Part shown: piece by piece, positions 47,784 to 59,356 of the stretch
How the letters are laid out: each line of letters begins with the position of its first letter
Numbering within the stretch: position 1 is the stretch's first letter
NCBI RefSeq assembly: GCF_003711515.1
Contig: NW_021167079.1
Span: 2,335,755-2,399,754 of the forward strand
Length of the DNA: 64,000 nt
Reading direction: 5' to 3'
Source of the DNA: Sodiomyces alkalinus F11
Taxonomy: Eukaryota; Ascomycota; Sordariomycetes; Glomerellales; Plectosphaerellaceae
Made by a program: the position numbers and the translations under genes
The notes under the pieces: model-generated
Seen by the model: the letters and a program-made list of their open reading frames with translations, nothing else
Databases searched by the model: none
Told to the model about the DNA's origin: nothing

Positions 47784-50590
47784 TTAACCATCCATCGGTA
47801 CATCGCTTGCACCCATGGCCCCAACGACCCTGGATATGAAACTCTCGGCCATGCTGGCGGCCTCGCCACGGGCGGCCTCAATCCTAGCCTCCTCAATGCA
47901 CTCCAGCACCGTCTTGATACCGATGCCTACTTGCTTTGAACCCGTCTCGGCGGAGATGGTGTTGATGATTTGGTTGACTTCGCTGGCGTCGAACGACCCG
48001 CTCTCGACGAGAACGCCCTCGAGCTCGCGCAAGTCCATCACGGCAGGGACAGGTACCTGGCGACGACCGAACAGCTTCATGACGCCCAGCATCTTGAGGA
48101 CGGTGAGTTCCGAAGTCGTCACGAAGACGAGGAGACGCCGGCCCTGGAGATTCCGTGGTGTTAGCACATATATCGAATTCTCCTTTTGACCCTTCGTACC
48201 AAGAAAAAGAAAGTCTCGGGGGTAACGTTGGCCAGAAGTAGTGAAGAAAGGCAAAAAGGGGAAAAGGAAAACGAAGAGATATGATGCTCACCTTAGGAGG
48301 CTCCGACTGAATCAGAGACATGAGCCGGTCGAGAATGGTGTTCGAAAAGCGCGGGCCGATGGGATTCCACTCAATAAGCTGCTCAAAGTTGTCGAGAATG
48401 AGGATACTGAGCGGCGACTTGTACGCATCCGAGAAGATTTTGGAGAGATAGTCTTTCTTCCCGAACTCGTCCCGGAACACCGTGAGGTTCTGCGGCGACA
48501 CAAGTTTGACAAACGGGTACTCGGAGCGCATGGCGATGTGCGCCGCCAGGGCCGTCTTTCCGGACTCGGGTGGCCCGTGGAAAAGAACCGCCATCCTGTT
48601 GAGGACATGGGAATCCTTGAGGGTGTTGACGTAGCTCATGCCGGTGCGGATGACGTCCTCGATGTGGCGACCGTACCGAATAATGCCCATCTTGACCGAG
48701 CGCTCCAGGTCATCTTCCGACACACCGTAGGCCGGCTTGACCTCGGTCAGCGCCGCCAGGAAATCCTCCATCTTGATCTTCATCGACGCAACGTCCGACT
48801 TCATCTTGGCAAGTTCGCCCACCTCCGTGTGACGATTGAACGCAAAGGACGTCGCTGCCTTGACGACGCCGGCAATTTCGGCGCCGGAGTAGTTCTTGGT
48901 CTGCGCCGCCAGCGTCGCGACATCGACGGCCGGGTCCAGGATGTCGTTGTCCCGCATCTTGGACGTGTGAATCAGGAAGATCTCTTTTCGGCCCTCCTCA
49001 TCCGGCAGCCCGATCTCCAGCTGAACCTCCAGACGACCAGGTCGTAACAGGGCCTCATCGATCATGTCCTTCCGGTTGGTCATGCCGATGAGGAGAATGT
49101 TATTTAGCTGATCCACGCCATCGAGCTTGGTCAGCAACTGGTTGACGACACTGTCACCCACGCCAGTACCACCTCCAGCACCCGATCCTCGCTGCTTGCA
49201 CACGGCGTCCAGCTCGTCGAAGATGATAATGTGGAGGCCGCTCTCATCACCCTTTTCCTTGAACTCCTTCTCGGCCTCGGCGAACATCTTCCTGACGTTC
49301 TCCTCCGACTGGCCGACGTACTTGTTCAAGATTTCGGGTCCGTTGACGATTACGGGCTTCCTGGCGTTCAACATCGAACCGATTTGCCGTGCGATCAACG
49401 TCTTACCAGTACCGGGAGGTCCGTAAAGGAGAATACCCTTTACGTGCTGAATTCCAAGTTTCTCAACCAGTCTGGGGGGGAAAACACGGGAAGCGAATGC
49501 TCTTCGGAAGATGGTTCCGAACTCCTCGCCGAGACCACCGATGCCCATGTCCTCAAACTTGAAGTCCGGCGCAATGATGGCGTTGGTGTTGCCTCTATGT
49601 TCGGAGGCTTTCAGGTTGATCTCCGCCCCAGGCGCCTTGAAGAAGGCCATCCTGGTTTGCGGGGTGAGGATACCACGAGCATTGGGGTCTCTGGACGTGG
49701 CCGTCCCGGAGGGGTCGGTCATCAAGTCAAGATTGACCACACCGACCGTCTTGACGACTATAAGAAGCGGTATGTTGTTGACATCCATCAGAATCCTCTC
49801 TCCCGGGGCTAAGATCTGGTTGCCGTAGGTCTTGAGGAACCGCGGCGCCAGTTCGTCCTCGTCATATGTTTGGGACGACGACCTCTTCGCGGAGGCGAAG
49901 CCCACCTCTACATCGACAGAGCCTAGGTAGACCTGGCCCCCTTGGCTGAAAGGATCGTATACTTCGCCGGTGAACTGGTCCGTCATGCCGATGTTGCACC
50001 ATGTTCGCTGAGGATCCGACAAGCTGATAGCACCGGATGGGAAACCGTCGACGCGCTCGGCGGAGACGACGTACTCGCCCGCGGGTACACCACCTCGAAT
50101 TAGGATGTATAAATCGGAGCCATCGGGGCTAGGAGGAAAGTCCATCGGTGATACGGCACACCTGGGAAGAGAGGTTGTCAGTAAAATAAGAAGAAGAAGA
50201 AGAAGAAAGCGTCCATCTGCGCCCCATCTGCACGTCTGCACGTCTTGTTCGCAGCGCGCGTCTTACTTACTTGTTCCTGTAAATCAACTGAGACTGTAGT
50301 GTCTTGTCGGCAACCTTCCCAACTTGCAAAGACACCCGACGACCACCGCCACCACCACCGCCGCCCCTTGGAAGCTGCGCGGGGGGTTTCTCGTAGCTTG
50401 ACGACATTCCGGGTGATCGTGGAGGAGGTTGCCCGTAGCCCTGGCCGCCATAACCTTGACTCCCATAACTCTGGCCGCCGTAGCCTTGGCCATATGGATC
50501 TCTAGGGGGTTGGTCTCGCGAGGGCATTGCTCTCGGGTTGGCACCAGGCAAGCCCATCCTACCCTGACCGTATGGAGGGGCTCTTGACAT
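47784..50590 (-). CDS. SEC18: vesicular-fusion ATPase SEC18 (NSF)
   Basis: SEC18/NSF is the hexameric AAA+ ATPase that, with Sec17, disassembles SNARE complexes after fusion. Three exons (50590-50271, 50161-48292, 48143-47784) give 849 aa. Residues 1-90 form a Gly/Tyr/Gln-rich extension (YGGQSYGSQGYGGQGYG), longer than in animals. The N domain follows (SLQVGKVADKTLQSQLIYRNK, then the CAVSPMDFPPSPDG junction over intron 1). D1 has Walker A GPPGTGKT near 351, Walker B IIIFDELDA and the SRH MTNRKDMIDEALLRPGR. D2 has the degenerate Walker A GPPESGKT near 635 and LSILILDNFEQ, typical of the low-activity oligomerisation ring. Intron 2 (148 nt) joins IQSEPPK to GRRLLVFVTTSE. Stopping at that intron would truncate D2. 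Divergent from the LENG1-like gene. Confidence 0.97.
50189..50208. repeat. (AAG)n microsatellite in SEC18 intron 1
   Basis: Six to seven AAG triplets on the plus strand, which read as a TTC pyrimidine tract close to the 3' splice site of the first SEC18 intron and may serve as its polypyrimidine tract. Confidence 0.9.
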
Positions 50591-51244
50591 GGCCGGAAGG
50601 TATGACGTGGATTAAAGGTGGCGGCCGCTGGGGGTAATATAGAGACGAGGCGCCGAGGACGAAAGATTGAAGGAAATCCAGACTAATCTATGGTGTTGCT
50701 GAAGATCTATGAAAAGATGTTTTGAGCGGCCGTCTCCGGATTCGGAGTTGGGATGTAGTTGTTGAGTTGAAGTTCTGGTCTCCTTGCTTACGGTATTGGG
50801 CACTCCGGTACGTTGACAGTTGGCATTCTGGTACGTACCTCCCAGACTCAATGGTGTTTCGTCAGTTGTGACGTTCAGTCCGAAAGCAGCTTAGCGGGAC
50901 TGGTGGCGGATCTGGGGATACCTTACCGGCCTCACCTGGTGGGGGGCAAGAATTCTGTCCCAACTCACTCACTGCCCTGCGCTCCGTACCTTACTTCGTA
51001 CACTCCGTGTGAAATTACTTTCAATTCCGAGTTCTAATCCGGAGTTCTACCTTACTAAGTAAGGTAGTAAAGGGGCTATCGTTAACTGGTATCCGTATAT
51101 TATCTCGAGCCAGGCTTACCTCTGTTCCCCATCCAACTGTCATCGAATATACGTGTCAAACATTTATGAAAATAAGTTGTTTGACCTTGTGCTCGTCCGA
51201 CTCATCTAAATTCCAATCTGCCACAAGGCAGACGTTAAACCATC
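50591..51244. promoter_or_regulatory. divergent promoter region, SEC18 and the LENG1-like gene
   Basis: A 654-bp spacer carrying a TACTTCGTA 9-mer at 50992-51000 and the palindrome CTACCTTACTAAGTAAGGTAG near 51048-51068. It should contain both promoters. No gene is visible. Confidence 0.45.
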
Positions 51245-52275
51245 ATGCCTCTGTAAGCCCCTCCTAAGTAATGTGTTCCGAAATAACCAAGATAAATGCT
51301 GATTTTCTTAGTCACCTTCTGGGCAAGAAGTCGTGGAACGTCTACAATGCCGACAACATCGCCCGCGTCCGGCGCGACGAAGCGGCCGCGAAAGCCGCCG
51401 AGGAGGCCGAGGAGCAACGCATGCAAGAAGTCGACGCAGAGCGCCGGCTAGCCATTCTCCGCGGCGAAATGCCCCCGCCGTTACCCCCATCCAGCTCCAA
51501 ATCCGGGCCCTCGGATGCCAACGAGACCCGGCTGCGCGGGGCCGAGAGGCCACCAGGGGCAGAGGGTATAGGTAGAGAACGCAAGAAACGCAAGCGCGTA
51601 GGCGAGGACGATACGGACTTCGAAATGCGCATTGCGAAGGAGCGCGCTGTCGTCGCTGCTGGTGACGACAACGACGACAACGCAATCCCCGTCCGGCGGA
51701 GCAAAACTAGCGATGCGCCCCTCGTGGACCGCAGCGGGCACATCGACCTCTTCGGCGCGGCACGGGAACATGCCGTCCGGTCGCAGAAGAACGAGGAAGC
51801 GGAACGGGAGGCTGCGAAGAAGAAGCGTGAGTTGGAGGATCAGTACACGATGCGCTTCGTGAATGCGGCGGGCAAGGACGGCCTATCGGCGCCGTGGTAT
51901 TCGAAAAAGGCAGACGTGGGAAGAGGTGCCGACACTGGGATGACACTTGCGGAGGACCAGGGGAGGGATGTATGGGGAAACGAAGACCCTGGACGGAAAA
52001 CGCGTGATTCTGAGAGGATAGTGGCAAGCGACCCGCTCGCCATGATGAAGAAGGGCGCTGCTCGAGTGAGGGAGGTGAAGAAGGAGAGAGCAAATTTTGA
52101 AGAGGAACGACAGAGAGAACTGAAAGAATTGCGCCGGGAAGAGAAGCGAAGGGAGAGGTATGAGAGACGAGAAAGACGGGACAGGGATGAAAAGCACCGC
52201 AACTCGGACGGAAAGCACCGGGATCGCAGAACGAGACCCCGACACAAGGGACGACGAGGAGAGACAGCGGCGTAG
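51245..52275 (+). CDS. Cir_N domain protein, LENG1-like
   Basis: The gene has an 8-nt first coding exon (51245-51252, Met-Pro plus two bases) and a main exon 51312-52275, giving 323 aa. The 59-nt intron (GTAAGC to TTCTTAG) restores the N-terminus MPLHLLGKKSWNVYNADNIA, which is the Cir_N domain found in human LENG1, CIR1 and Cwc25-type proteins. A coiled coil rich in Ala/Glu/Arg follows, then HIDLFGAAREHA, which resembles the conserved mid-region of LENG1, and a long basic C-terminus (KKERANFEEERQRELKELRR). The family is linked to splicing or transcriptional co-repression, but LENG1-like proteins themselves are little studied, so nuclear RNA processing is an inference. I call it LENG1-like rather than Cwc25 because the MGGGDLN start of Cwc25 is absent. 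Confidence 0.82.
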
Positions 52276-53518
52276 CCACCTCAAGCTGTCACGCCATGAT
52301 TAATTATCCCCTTTCTACAATGATACCCCTCTTTTACGTCTTCTTTAAGGCACCCATGCCGGACACATGGACTTTGGCTATCAAACTAGGCTTCCAGAAA
52401 CGAATGGCTCCGATAGTACTTTGTCCCCATGGCCGAGGGAAACGCATCACACCACCCAGCACCGTACGTCATCTCTGAGGCTGAGCACATAAAGCATAGT
52501 TGGGCTATGGGGTCATAGAATCTTACTGCTGCACACCTGGCCCTGGAGGGGAAGGTGATAATGATCCAACGCACATGAACAGCCGGGCAAGGTTGGCAAG
52601 CTGACTAATTGCTCCAGTTCCTCGAGAGAAATTCATGGACCTCAATGCCCGTAGTCGGGTGTCGGGAATTGTATTGCGAAGTACGTACAAAGTAGCGTAG
52701 AGAGCCTGAAGAGTGTTCGAGTACGGATACAGACCGAAAACCCGCAGGGTGCAGATCAGTGCCGCGGTCCATATGTGGAAAAGAGAACAAGGCCAGAAGG
52801 ATGAGTAAGGTAATCAAACGTGACGTGCGTTCTTGCCTACCTTAAATTGGCAGAGCCGTTGCGGCGATAGGGACATTTGGAGAGTCGAGAGAACGACATG
52901 CCCCGTACCAGCTGTGTACTCCGTACCTAGGGAGCACTGTATCAGTACGAAGTAAATACTACGTAATTGTTAAGGAATATGATTATACAGAACCAGAACA
53001 GAAGCTTCACTTTAGTCAGTACGACGTACTCCGTACCCACGTGCTGTCACTGAAGCGACGAGGTTGCCCCGCACGGCTTTTCGTCACCCCGGACAATGAA
53101 CAGGGCTTAGTCAAGACATAGCCCCATCAAAAGCCGGATGGTAAGGCTTCATGATTGGACGCATTCCCCCAGGGTAGGCTCAGTACGCATCCGCCAAGAC
53201 TGCCGAGAAGATACGAAATACGGGGGTGGGCTCTTGCGTCACCCCAGTATTAGTGTACGACTGAAACACCTTAAGACTGGCACTGATTATTACCTGTACT
53301 CTGTAAATTCGCGACGAGTACAAATACACGCTGCTGCCCCGCAAACTTGTCCCATTGATCTTTTCAAGCCATCCGACTACCTAAGATAGGTATCCGATAT
53401 ACAGGGGTTCCAAAACAAAGTCCAATTCCGACTTGGCATGCCCAATCTTGCTCCCACTGAGAGCAACAACACCAACTACACCGCTTCCAGCTCTCGACCG
53501 CTCTCGCCCACAGTCATC
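52276..53518. other. intergenic upstream of the stomatin-family gene
   Basis: A 1.2-kb gene-free segment. The part from 52660 to 53060 has many GTAC-type palindromes, with TACTCCGTA at 52917 and 53027 and TACGAAGTA at 52946. The last 100 bp are probably the 5' UTR of the next gene. No coding signal. Confidence 0.45.
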
Positions 53519-54869
53519 ATGAGCGCCCCCGCGTACGCCGAGCAAGGCTCCTCCTCGGGCAAGGCGCCCGCTGCCGAGCAGGACACTGCCGATGGCGGCT
53601 TCAAGCCCCAACAACCCATGGCCGTCCAGCCTCCGAGGAAGGATGACCTCCAGCGCAGCTATGCCACTGTTGTTGATGCCGAAGCCAATCCCAAGGGCTG
53701 GTATGGCACAATGAGTACGAAGCCTCTTCACCGTCTCTTGCGCACCCCGCTCTATCGTCGTGTTGTTAGGAGGCCATTTTCGCTGACCTGGTCAATTTTG
53801 TTTCCCCCCTACAGTCAACGCTGCCGGTGCCGTCATTGGCACTCTTGGTGCCTTCCCATGCTGTGTCATCTGCCCAAACCCCTACAAGCATGTTAACCAG
53901 GGCCATGTCGGTTTGGTTACCAAGTTTGGCAAGTTCTATCAGGCAGTCGACCCTGGTCTGGTCAAGGTCAACCCTCTCAGCGAGAAGCTTATCACCGTCG
54001 ACGTGAAGATCCAGATTGCCGGTAAGACCTCTCTCTTGGAAGCTCCCGAAGGCCCCCCCCCCCCCCTTCGTACAACTCGACAGCTGTCTAACCCGAGTCT
54101 CCTACCGCAGAGGTCCCCCAGCAAACCTGCATGACCAAGGACAACGTCACCCTTCACCTCACATCCGTCATCTACTACCACATCGTCTCTCCCCACAAGG
54201 CCGCCTTTGGTATCTCCAACGTCCGCCAGGCCCTTATTGAGCGTACTCAAACCACACTCCGCCACGTCCTCGGTGCCCGCATCCTCCAGGACGTCATTGA
54301 GCGCCGCGAGGAAATTGCCCAGTCCATCGGCGAGATCATCGAGGATGTTGCCGCCGGATGGGGTGTTCAGGTGGAGAGCATGCTGATCAAGGACATCATC
54401 TTCAGCCAAGAGTTGCAGGAGTCTCTTTCCATGGCCGCCCAGAGCAAGAGAATCGGGGAGAGCAAGATCATTGCCGCCAAGGCCGAGGTACGCTCTTAGA
54501 AAGCATCCCTTTTTCTCCGCTGTTGTTGTGCAAATGTCTCGAACTTGAAATGACTGACACAAAACCCCTTAGGTCGAAGCCGCCAAACTCATGCGCCAGG
54601 CTGCCGACATCCTCTCGTCGGCGCCTGCCATGCAGATCCGCTACCTCGAGGCCATGCAGGCCATGGCCAAGTCGGCCAACAGCAAGGTCATCTTCCTACC
54701 AGGCGCCAACGGCGCCGGAGCCATGCCGGAGGTGGGACAGAACTTCCACGCCCCCAACACCACAGGCGAGTCCAGCGGCTCACGGGACAACGCGACCTTC
54801 AATGACTTTGGAGGTCACGATCCCGGTTTCCAAACTGCCATGAACGCTCGCGTTGTCGAGAACATTTAA
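53519..54869 (+). CDS. stomatin-family (SPFH/band 7) membrane protein
   Basis: Four exons (53519-53714, 53815-54021, 54111-54487, 54573-54869) give 358 aa. The N-terminal 60 residues are disordered (MSAPAYAEQGSSSGKAPA). A hydrophobic hairpin, INAAGAVIGTLGAF followed by the Cys pair PCCVICPNPY, inserts in the membrane and is a candidate for palmitoylation. The SPFH domain runs from about residue 85 (VNQGHVGLVTKFGKFYQAVD) to 270, including IYYHIVSPHKAAFGI and RTQTTLRHVLGARIL. A coiled coil (AAQSKRIGESKIIAAKAEVE) and the stomatin signature RYLEAMQAMAKSANSKVIFL follow. Stomatins form membrane microdomain scaffolds and regulate channels; whether this one is at the plasma membrane or an organelle cannot be told. 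No mitochondrial presequence as in STOML2 is obvious. Introns of 85-100 nt are all in phase. Confidence 0.93.
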
Positions 54870-55702
54870 AGAAAAAAAAGGGTGTTCCCCTGAGTAATGA
54901 GTGCTGGCTGACCTGGAGGATCCTTCTCCGCCAACCTTGGAAATGCATTGTCACACTCTGGATTTTCCAACCGGTCATGATTCATTCCCGATAACTGCTG
55001 CTCTATTTGTCCTGATTTTCAACAGTCCAACGTTGCCTTGGTGTTCAGCCGTTGAGACACCACTAATTCGGTATGCCTTCAACGCATGCGCCCAGCCACG
55101 ACATCCTCGCGAGGTCCTGTTTTTCCTCCTTTTTTTCCTGCTTTCTTTTTTCTTTATTATTTTCTTGTCATGTTTCGACGCACTTACTACTTCTCTGATA
55201 TCCACTATACCCCTCGGCAATTCATTGGCTGAAACGACGGCGATGGAGAGTTGAAGGATACCCGTGAGCAAGTGGGCTACGTGTATGAGGGGAGGACATG
55301 GGGCAAATATGAACCGGGAATGAATGAAGAAAATGGAACGAGAAATAATACCTGGGGTGCTTTGGTTCAGGGACGGGACGAGGAAGCCCCCGATGGGATT
55401 TTTATGTACGGTCAACGTCAGGACATGTTCTATACCCTTCATTCGTTTCCTGGCTTCTTGTCTTCTTTTATCCATAGTTAACTCGTGAGACTGAAATTGG
55501 CGGGAGCCTTTCTGGGACGTGCTGCCTGTTTACTATCTGAAACGACCGCTATCTTGCCTCAAGATCTCTCCCCTTTCTTCATATCGACTCGACTTGGTGA
55601 CAAGAGGACGTTCTACGTGTAGGTACCTATCTTCCCGCTCAAAAGACAAAAAGTAATATTCGTGTCCAAAACGCCAGCGCGACGCCCAAGCATGGCTGAT
55701 CA
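54870..55702. other. convergent 3' region, stomatin-family gene and SPB4
   Basis: An 833-bp spacer between two stops. It includes a T-rich run at 55130-55160 and a GTAGGTACCTA palindrome at 55619. No gene supported. Confidence 0.45.
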
Positions 55703-57776
55703 TCAAAACCCGTCAAACTCATCCTCCTTTTTGTCCTCGTTCTCGGTCTGGTTCCGCCGTCTCACCTCCTCGATCAGCTCCTTCAACTCCATGGACTTGA
55801 CCTTCTCCTCCTCAGTCATGTTCTGCTCCCGCTCCTTCTCGCGGCGCTTGTGCCTCTTCTCCCGGCGCACGGTCCGCAGTTCCGCCCTCTCGTGCTTGTC
55901 GCTCCAAGCCTCGGTGTTCCGCCTCTTCCTCTTCTTGCGCTCTTCGTCTTCTTTCCCGTCGGCGGCGGCGGCGGCGGCGGTGCCATTGCGCTCGGCGTCG
56001 AGGGCCTCCAGCCGAGCCTTCTCGCGGACCTTGTCCTTGTAGGCGAAGGCGTCCCAGTCGGTCTCGCCGAGGCCGAGGGTGCGGTCGCCGTCCCAGCTCC
56101 GCAGCTCCGGCATGGTGGGGAGGCGGAGGAGGCCCCAGGCGCGGCCGAGGTCGGCCCAGTCGAGGTCCTGGATGCGGAAGATGGACGAGGTCTGGTGGGC
56201 GGCGTAGCTGCGGACCCAGCTCACGAAGGCGCGCTGGGCCTTGTCGTGGTAGGCGCGGTCGCTGCGGAGGATGGAGCGGATGGTGGCGGTGGCGGCTTCG
56301 GCGTCCTCGGCGGTCACGGACACGTGGGGTTTGGGGAGGGGTTCGATCGGGGTCTTGCGGATTTCGAGGAAGGGGACGTAGTCTTCCTCGCGGCCCGGGT
56401 GGAGGAAGACCACGGCGAGTCCTTTACGGCCCGCACGGCCGGCGCGGCCGGCGCGATGGATGAAGACTTTGGGGTCGGAGGGGGGGTCGACCTGGCAAAC
56501 GAGGTCGACTTGGGGGATGTCGAGGCCGCGGGCGGCGAGGTCGGTGCAGAGGAGGATGGAAGGGGAGACGGCGTTGACGAAGCGGGCGAAGCTCTTTTCG
56601 CGGGCCTTGGCTGGGAGCTTGCCGTGGAGAGGCACGAGGTTGTAGCCGGACGGGAGGAGGCTGGGGAGGACGTGCTGGAAGTAGTCGACGGCGGCGCAGG
56701 TGGAGAGGAAGACGATGCTGCGCTGCGGGCGGGGCTGGAGCTTTTCGACGAGTTGCGCAAGGGCGGGCAGCTTCTGGCTCGCGGGGATGACGAGGTAGGA
56801 CATTTGTAAGCTGGCGGGGATCTTGCGGTCCTCAATGACGTTGCCGTCTCTGAGGCTCTTGACGCGCACGGCGATCTTGACGGGGTTGCGCAGGCCGACG
56901 GTGATGATCTGGGAGACGGCCTCGGACACGGAGGCGCTGAAGAGGCCGGTGCGACGCTGTTTCGGGAGGCGCGATAGGATCTTCTGCAGGTCTTGGCGGA
57001 AACCCATGTCGAGGATGCGGTCGGCCTCGTCGAGGATGAGCATCTCGAAGGTGTTATGGGGGCATCGGACCTGCGGGGCGGCGAGGAGCTCGACGAGACG
57101 GCCGGGGGTGGAGACGAGCACGTTTGGGGCGTGGCGGACGAAGAAGCTGAGGTCTTGCTGGGTGGTGGTGGTTCCGCCGACGAGCAACTGCGGTACGATG
57201 ACGGGTACGGTGGAATCCGGTCTCTTGCTGTCGTCGTCTTTCAGGTAGGGGGTCATCTCGGCCGAAGGGCCATGGAAGGCGACGAGGCTGGAGAGGACGG
57301 AGTGGATTTGAACGGCAAGTTCGCGGGTAGGTGACACGATAATGGCGAAAACATGGCCGCGTTTTATCGGCTCTTCTAGGCGTACAAGTTTCTGAACGAG
57401 AGGTAGGAGGAAAGCGAGCGTCTTGCCGCTACCTGTTACGGCCTTTGGCGCAGCAAGTCAGGACGAGACATAGAGTAGAGTGTAGCGGCGAACGTGGAGC
57501 GCAGATGGAAGACATACCTCAACGACAACGTCCTTATTTCCTAAGAACTGCGGTACACAGGCAGCTTGAACCGGAGTCATCCGTTGAAAGCCCTGACTTG
57601 AGACGAAGTCGAGGATCCATCTGGAAAGGCAACAGGTTAGGCTTGAGTATGCGGTGGCTGGGAGAGGCAAGAGGCAGAGAAGGAGGGGGAGGGAGAAGAG
57701 CGACTGCTTACTCCGCTAGAGGAGGGGTGAGGCCGCGCCAATCTCTTGGGTCTTTCTTCTTCTCAGCCGGGGCCAT
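55703..57776 (-). CDS. SPB4: ATP-dependent rRNA helicase SPB4
   Basis: SPB4 is a DEAD-box helicase needed for late nucleolar steps of 60S subunit assembly. Three exons (57776-57712, 57620-57518, 57442-55703) give 635 aa. Exon 1 is [20 protein letters not shown], exon 2 the Q-motif region ([20 protein letters not shown]). Exon 3 starts with Walker A AVTGSGKT at residue 57. [20 protein letters not shown] and [15 protein letters not shown] follow. The SAT motif is SAS here, as in other SPB4 proteins as far as I recall. The C-terminal helicase lobe has [18 protein letters not shown] and [13 protein letters not shown]. The tail is Lys/Arg/Glu-rich. Intron 2 (75 nt) uses an AAG acceptor after a CTGAC branch. 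The DEAD core is intact. Confidence 0.95.
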
Positions 57777-58320
57777 TGCGTTGTTTGAACGGTCGATGGC
57801 CTCTACAATTAATTCCAGTATACGAAGATGCTCACGGGAACTGCATCCATTCACATTCTCGTTTCTTGCGCATCAATCGAAACTTTTTCCCCAGGTGGTT
57901 ATCTTATCGTTTGTTTGTTACCTTATCTTATCCTGATTAGATCAGAAGAAATACCTAGGTACTTTTCAGAAGTTTAGAGGATCAGTACCTACCTTGGTAA
58001 GACCCCGTACCCGTACTAGTACCTTAGGTACGTACGTAGGTACGAATACTAAAGTAACGTTCTCTCACACAGCCCAAGCCAAGCCTCTTTCGGTGTCACA
58101 CGACAACAGCACCGACTGATCGACCTGTTCTTAATGCTGGGAGCGGCCAGACTACCACAAAACGAAGTCATCCGGTCTTCTACATACGTGTTTATTGTGT
58201 AAATCATTTGTTTCTGTCCCGTCTTCGGATTCAAAGCCGAAAGGTTGACATCTTTATCATCTTTAGCATCTTCGATCTGACATCACTACGCTTGCACCCT
58301 TGCACGAATGAGACTACATG
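57777..58320. other. SPB4 upstream region, left flank of the inverted-repeat element
   Basis: The first 150 bp should be the SPB4 promoter. The segment 57950-58045 is a dense cluster of GGTACC, CCTAGG and GTACGTAC palindromes. No coding signal was found. Confidence 0.45.
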
Positions 58321-59356
58321 TAAACTGATATCCAACTAGGAGGCTGAGCTGAGGGTAGGTGTGGGGGGGTGGCTGGGAAAAGTTAAGCTGAGGGTAGGTG
58401 TGGGTCTGCTTTCTGATTAGTCACCCTAGGGAAATATCGTCTCTCCTAGCTTTACGAGTCGTGTCGTAATATATTAACGTGTTTTTCCCCCTTTTTTCCT
58501 AATACGCCTAATTAATTAGTTAAACTATTTCGCGATTATATTAAATATATTATAAGGGGTATTTCTATTAAGGGTTATTATATTACTTATTATAAAGAGT
58601 GCTTTTCTATGAGTACTAAAAGGAACTTGTATATTATTATAAAGAGTATTTTTCTTTTACTTATTATAATAGTAGTTACCTAAGATACTTAGTTATATAA
58701 CCTTAATAAATAAGAGTATTACTCTCCTACCTATTATAAGGGTAATTACCTAAGATATCTAGGTATATAACCGTAATAAATAAAAGAGTTTCTCTTAACT
58801 ATTATAGGGGTAGTTACCTAAGATATTTAGTTATATAATCTTAATAAATAAGAGAGTTTTTCTTCTATTTATCATAAGGGTAGTTACTTAAGATATTTAG
58901 TTATATAACCTTAATAAATAAGAGAGGTTTTCTCCTACTTATTATAAGAGTAGTTATCTAAGATATTTAGTTATATAATCCTAATTAATAAGAAAGTTTT
59001 TCCCCTATTTATTATAAGAGTAATTACCTAAGATATTTAGTTATATAACCTTAATAAATAAGAGAGTTTTTCTCCTATTTATTATAAGGGTAGTTACCTA
59101 AGATATTTAGTCACGTGACCTTAATAACTAAGGGTGTTTTTCTCCTACCTATTATTCGTGTGGTTACCTAAGAACTTTAGTCACGTGACCTTAATAAATA
59201 AGAGTATTTTCTCCTACCTATTATAAGGGTGGTTACCTAAGATCCTTAGTCACGTGACCTTAATGAATAGCCCCATAGCAACCCTCAGCTCAACTTTTCG
59301 CCCTACTCGGACCCAGACCTACTATCAGCTTAGCCATAGTCTTCAATATCAGTTTA
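58321..59356. mobile_element. MITE-like element with about 75-bp terminal inverted repeats
   Basis: The left end (58321-58395) and the right end (59281-59356) are inverted copies. TAAACTGATAT matches ATATCAGTTTA exactly at the outer ends. GGCTGAGCTGAGGGTAGG (58342) pairs with the complement of 59335 onward, with most bases matching over 24 nt. GAAAAGTTAAGCTGAGGGT (58377) pairs with 59299-59281 with one mismatch. Spacing between these blocks is equal on both sides to within one base. The interior is AT-rich, has no open frame of note and carries a 70-bp tandem array. The ends read TA-AACTGATAT and ATATCAGTT-TA, compatible with a Tc1/mariner-type TA target duplication. This is inference; no transposase is present. 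Confidence 0.7.
58625..59262. repeat. 70-bp tandem repeat array, nine anchored copies
   Basis: The anchor word TTACC (or a one-base variant) recurs at 58676, 58746, 58814, 58884, 58954, 59024, 59094, 59164 and 59233, that is, spacings of 70, 68, 70, 70, 70, 70, 70 and 69 bp. Each unit contains CCTAAGATATTTAG, a 10-bp core, CCTTAATAAATAAGAG and TTTTTCTCCTATTTATTATA. The core reads TCACGTGACC in the last three copies (59111, 59181, 59250) and TTATATAACC or a variant in the first six. Degenerate partial copies extend left to about 58575. Confidence 0.95.

Noticed and set aside
55850..57334. Gly/Val/Glu-rich plus-strand frames opposite SPB4
   Set aside because: Antisense shadows of the SPB4 exon without family motifs.
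58625..59262. Possible CRISPR array because of regular 70-bp spacing
   Set aside because: The whole 70-bp unit is repeated, with no unique spacers, and the host is a eukaryote.
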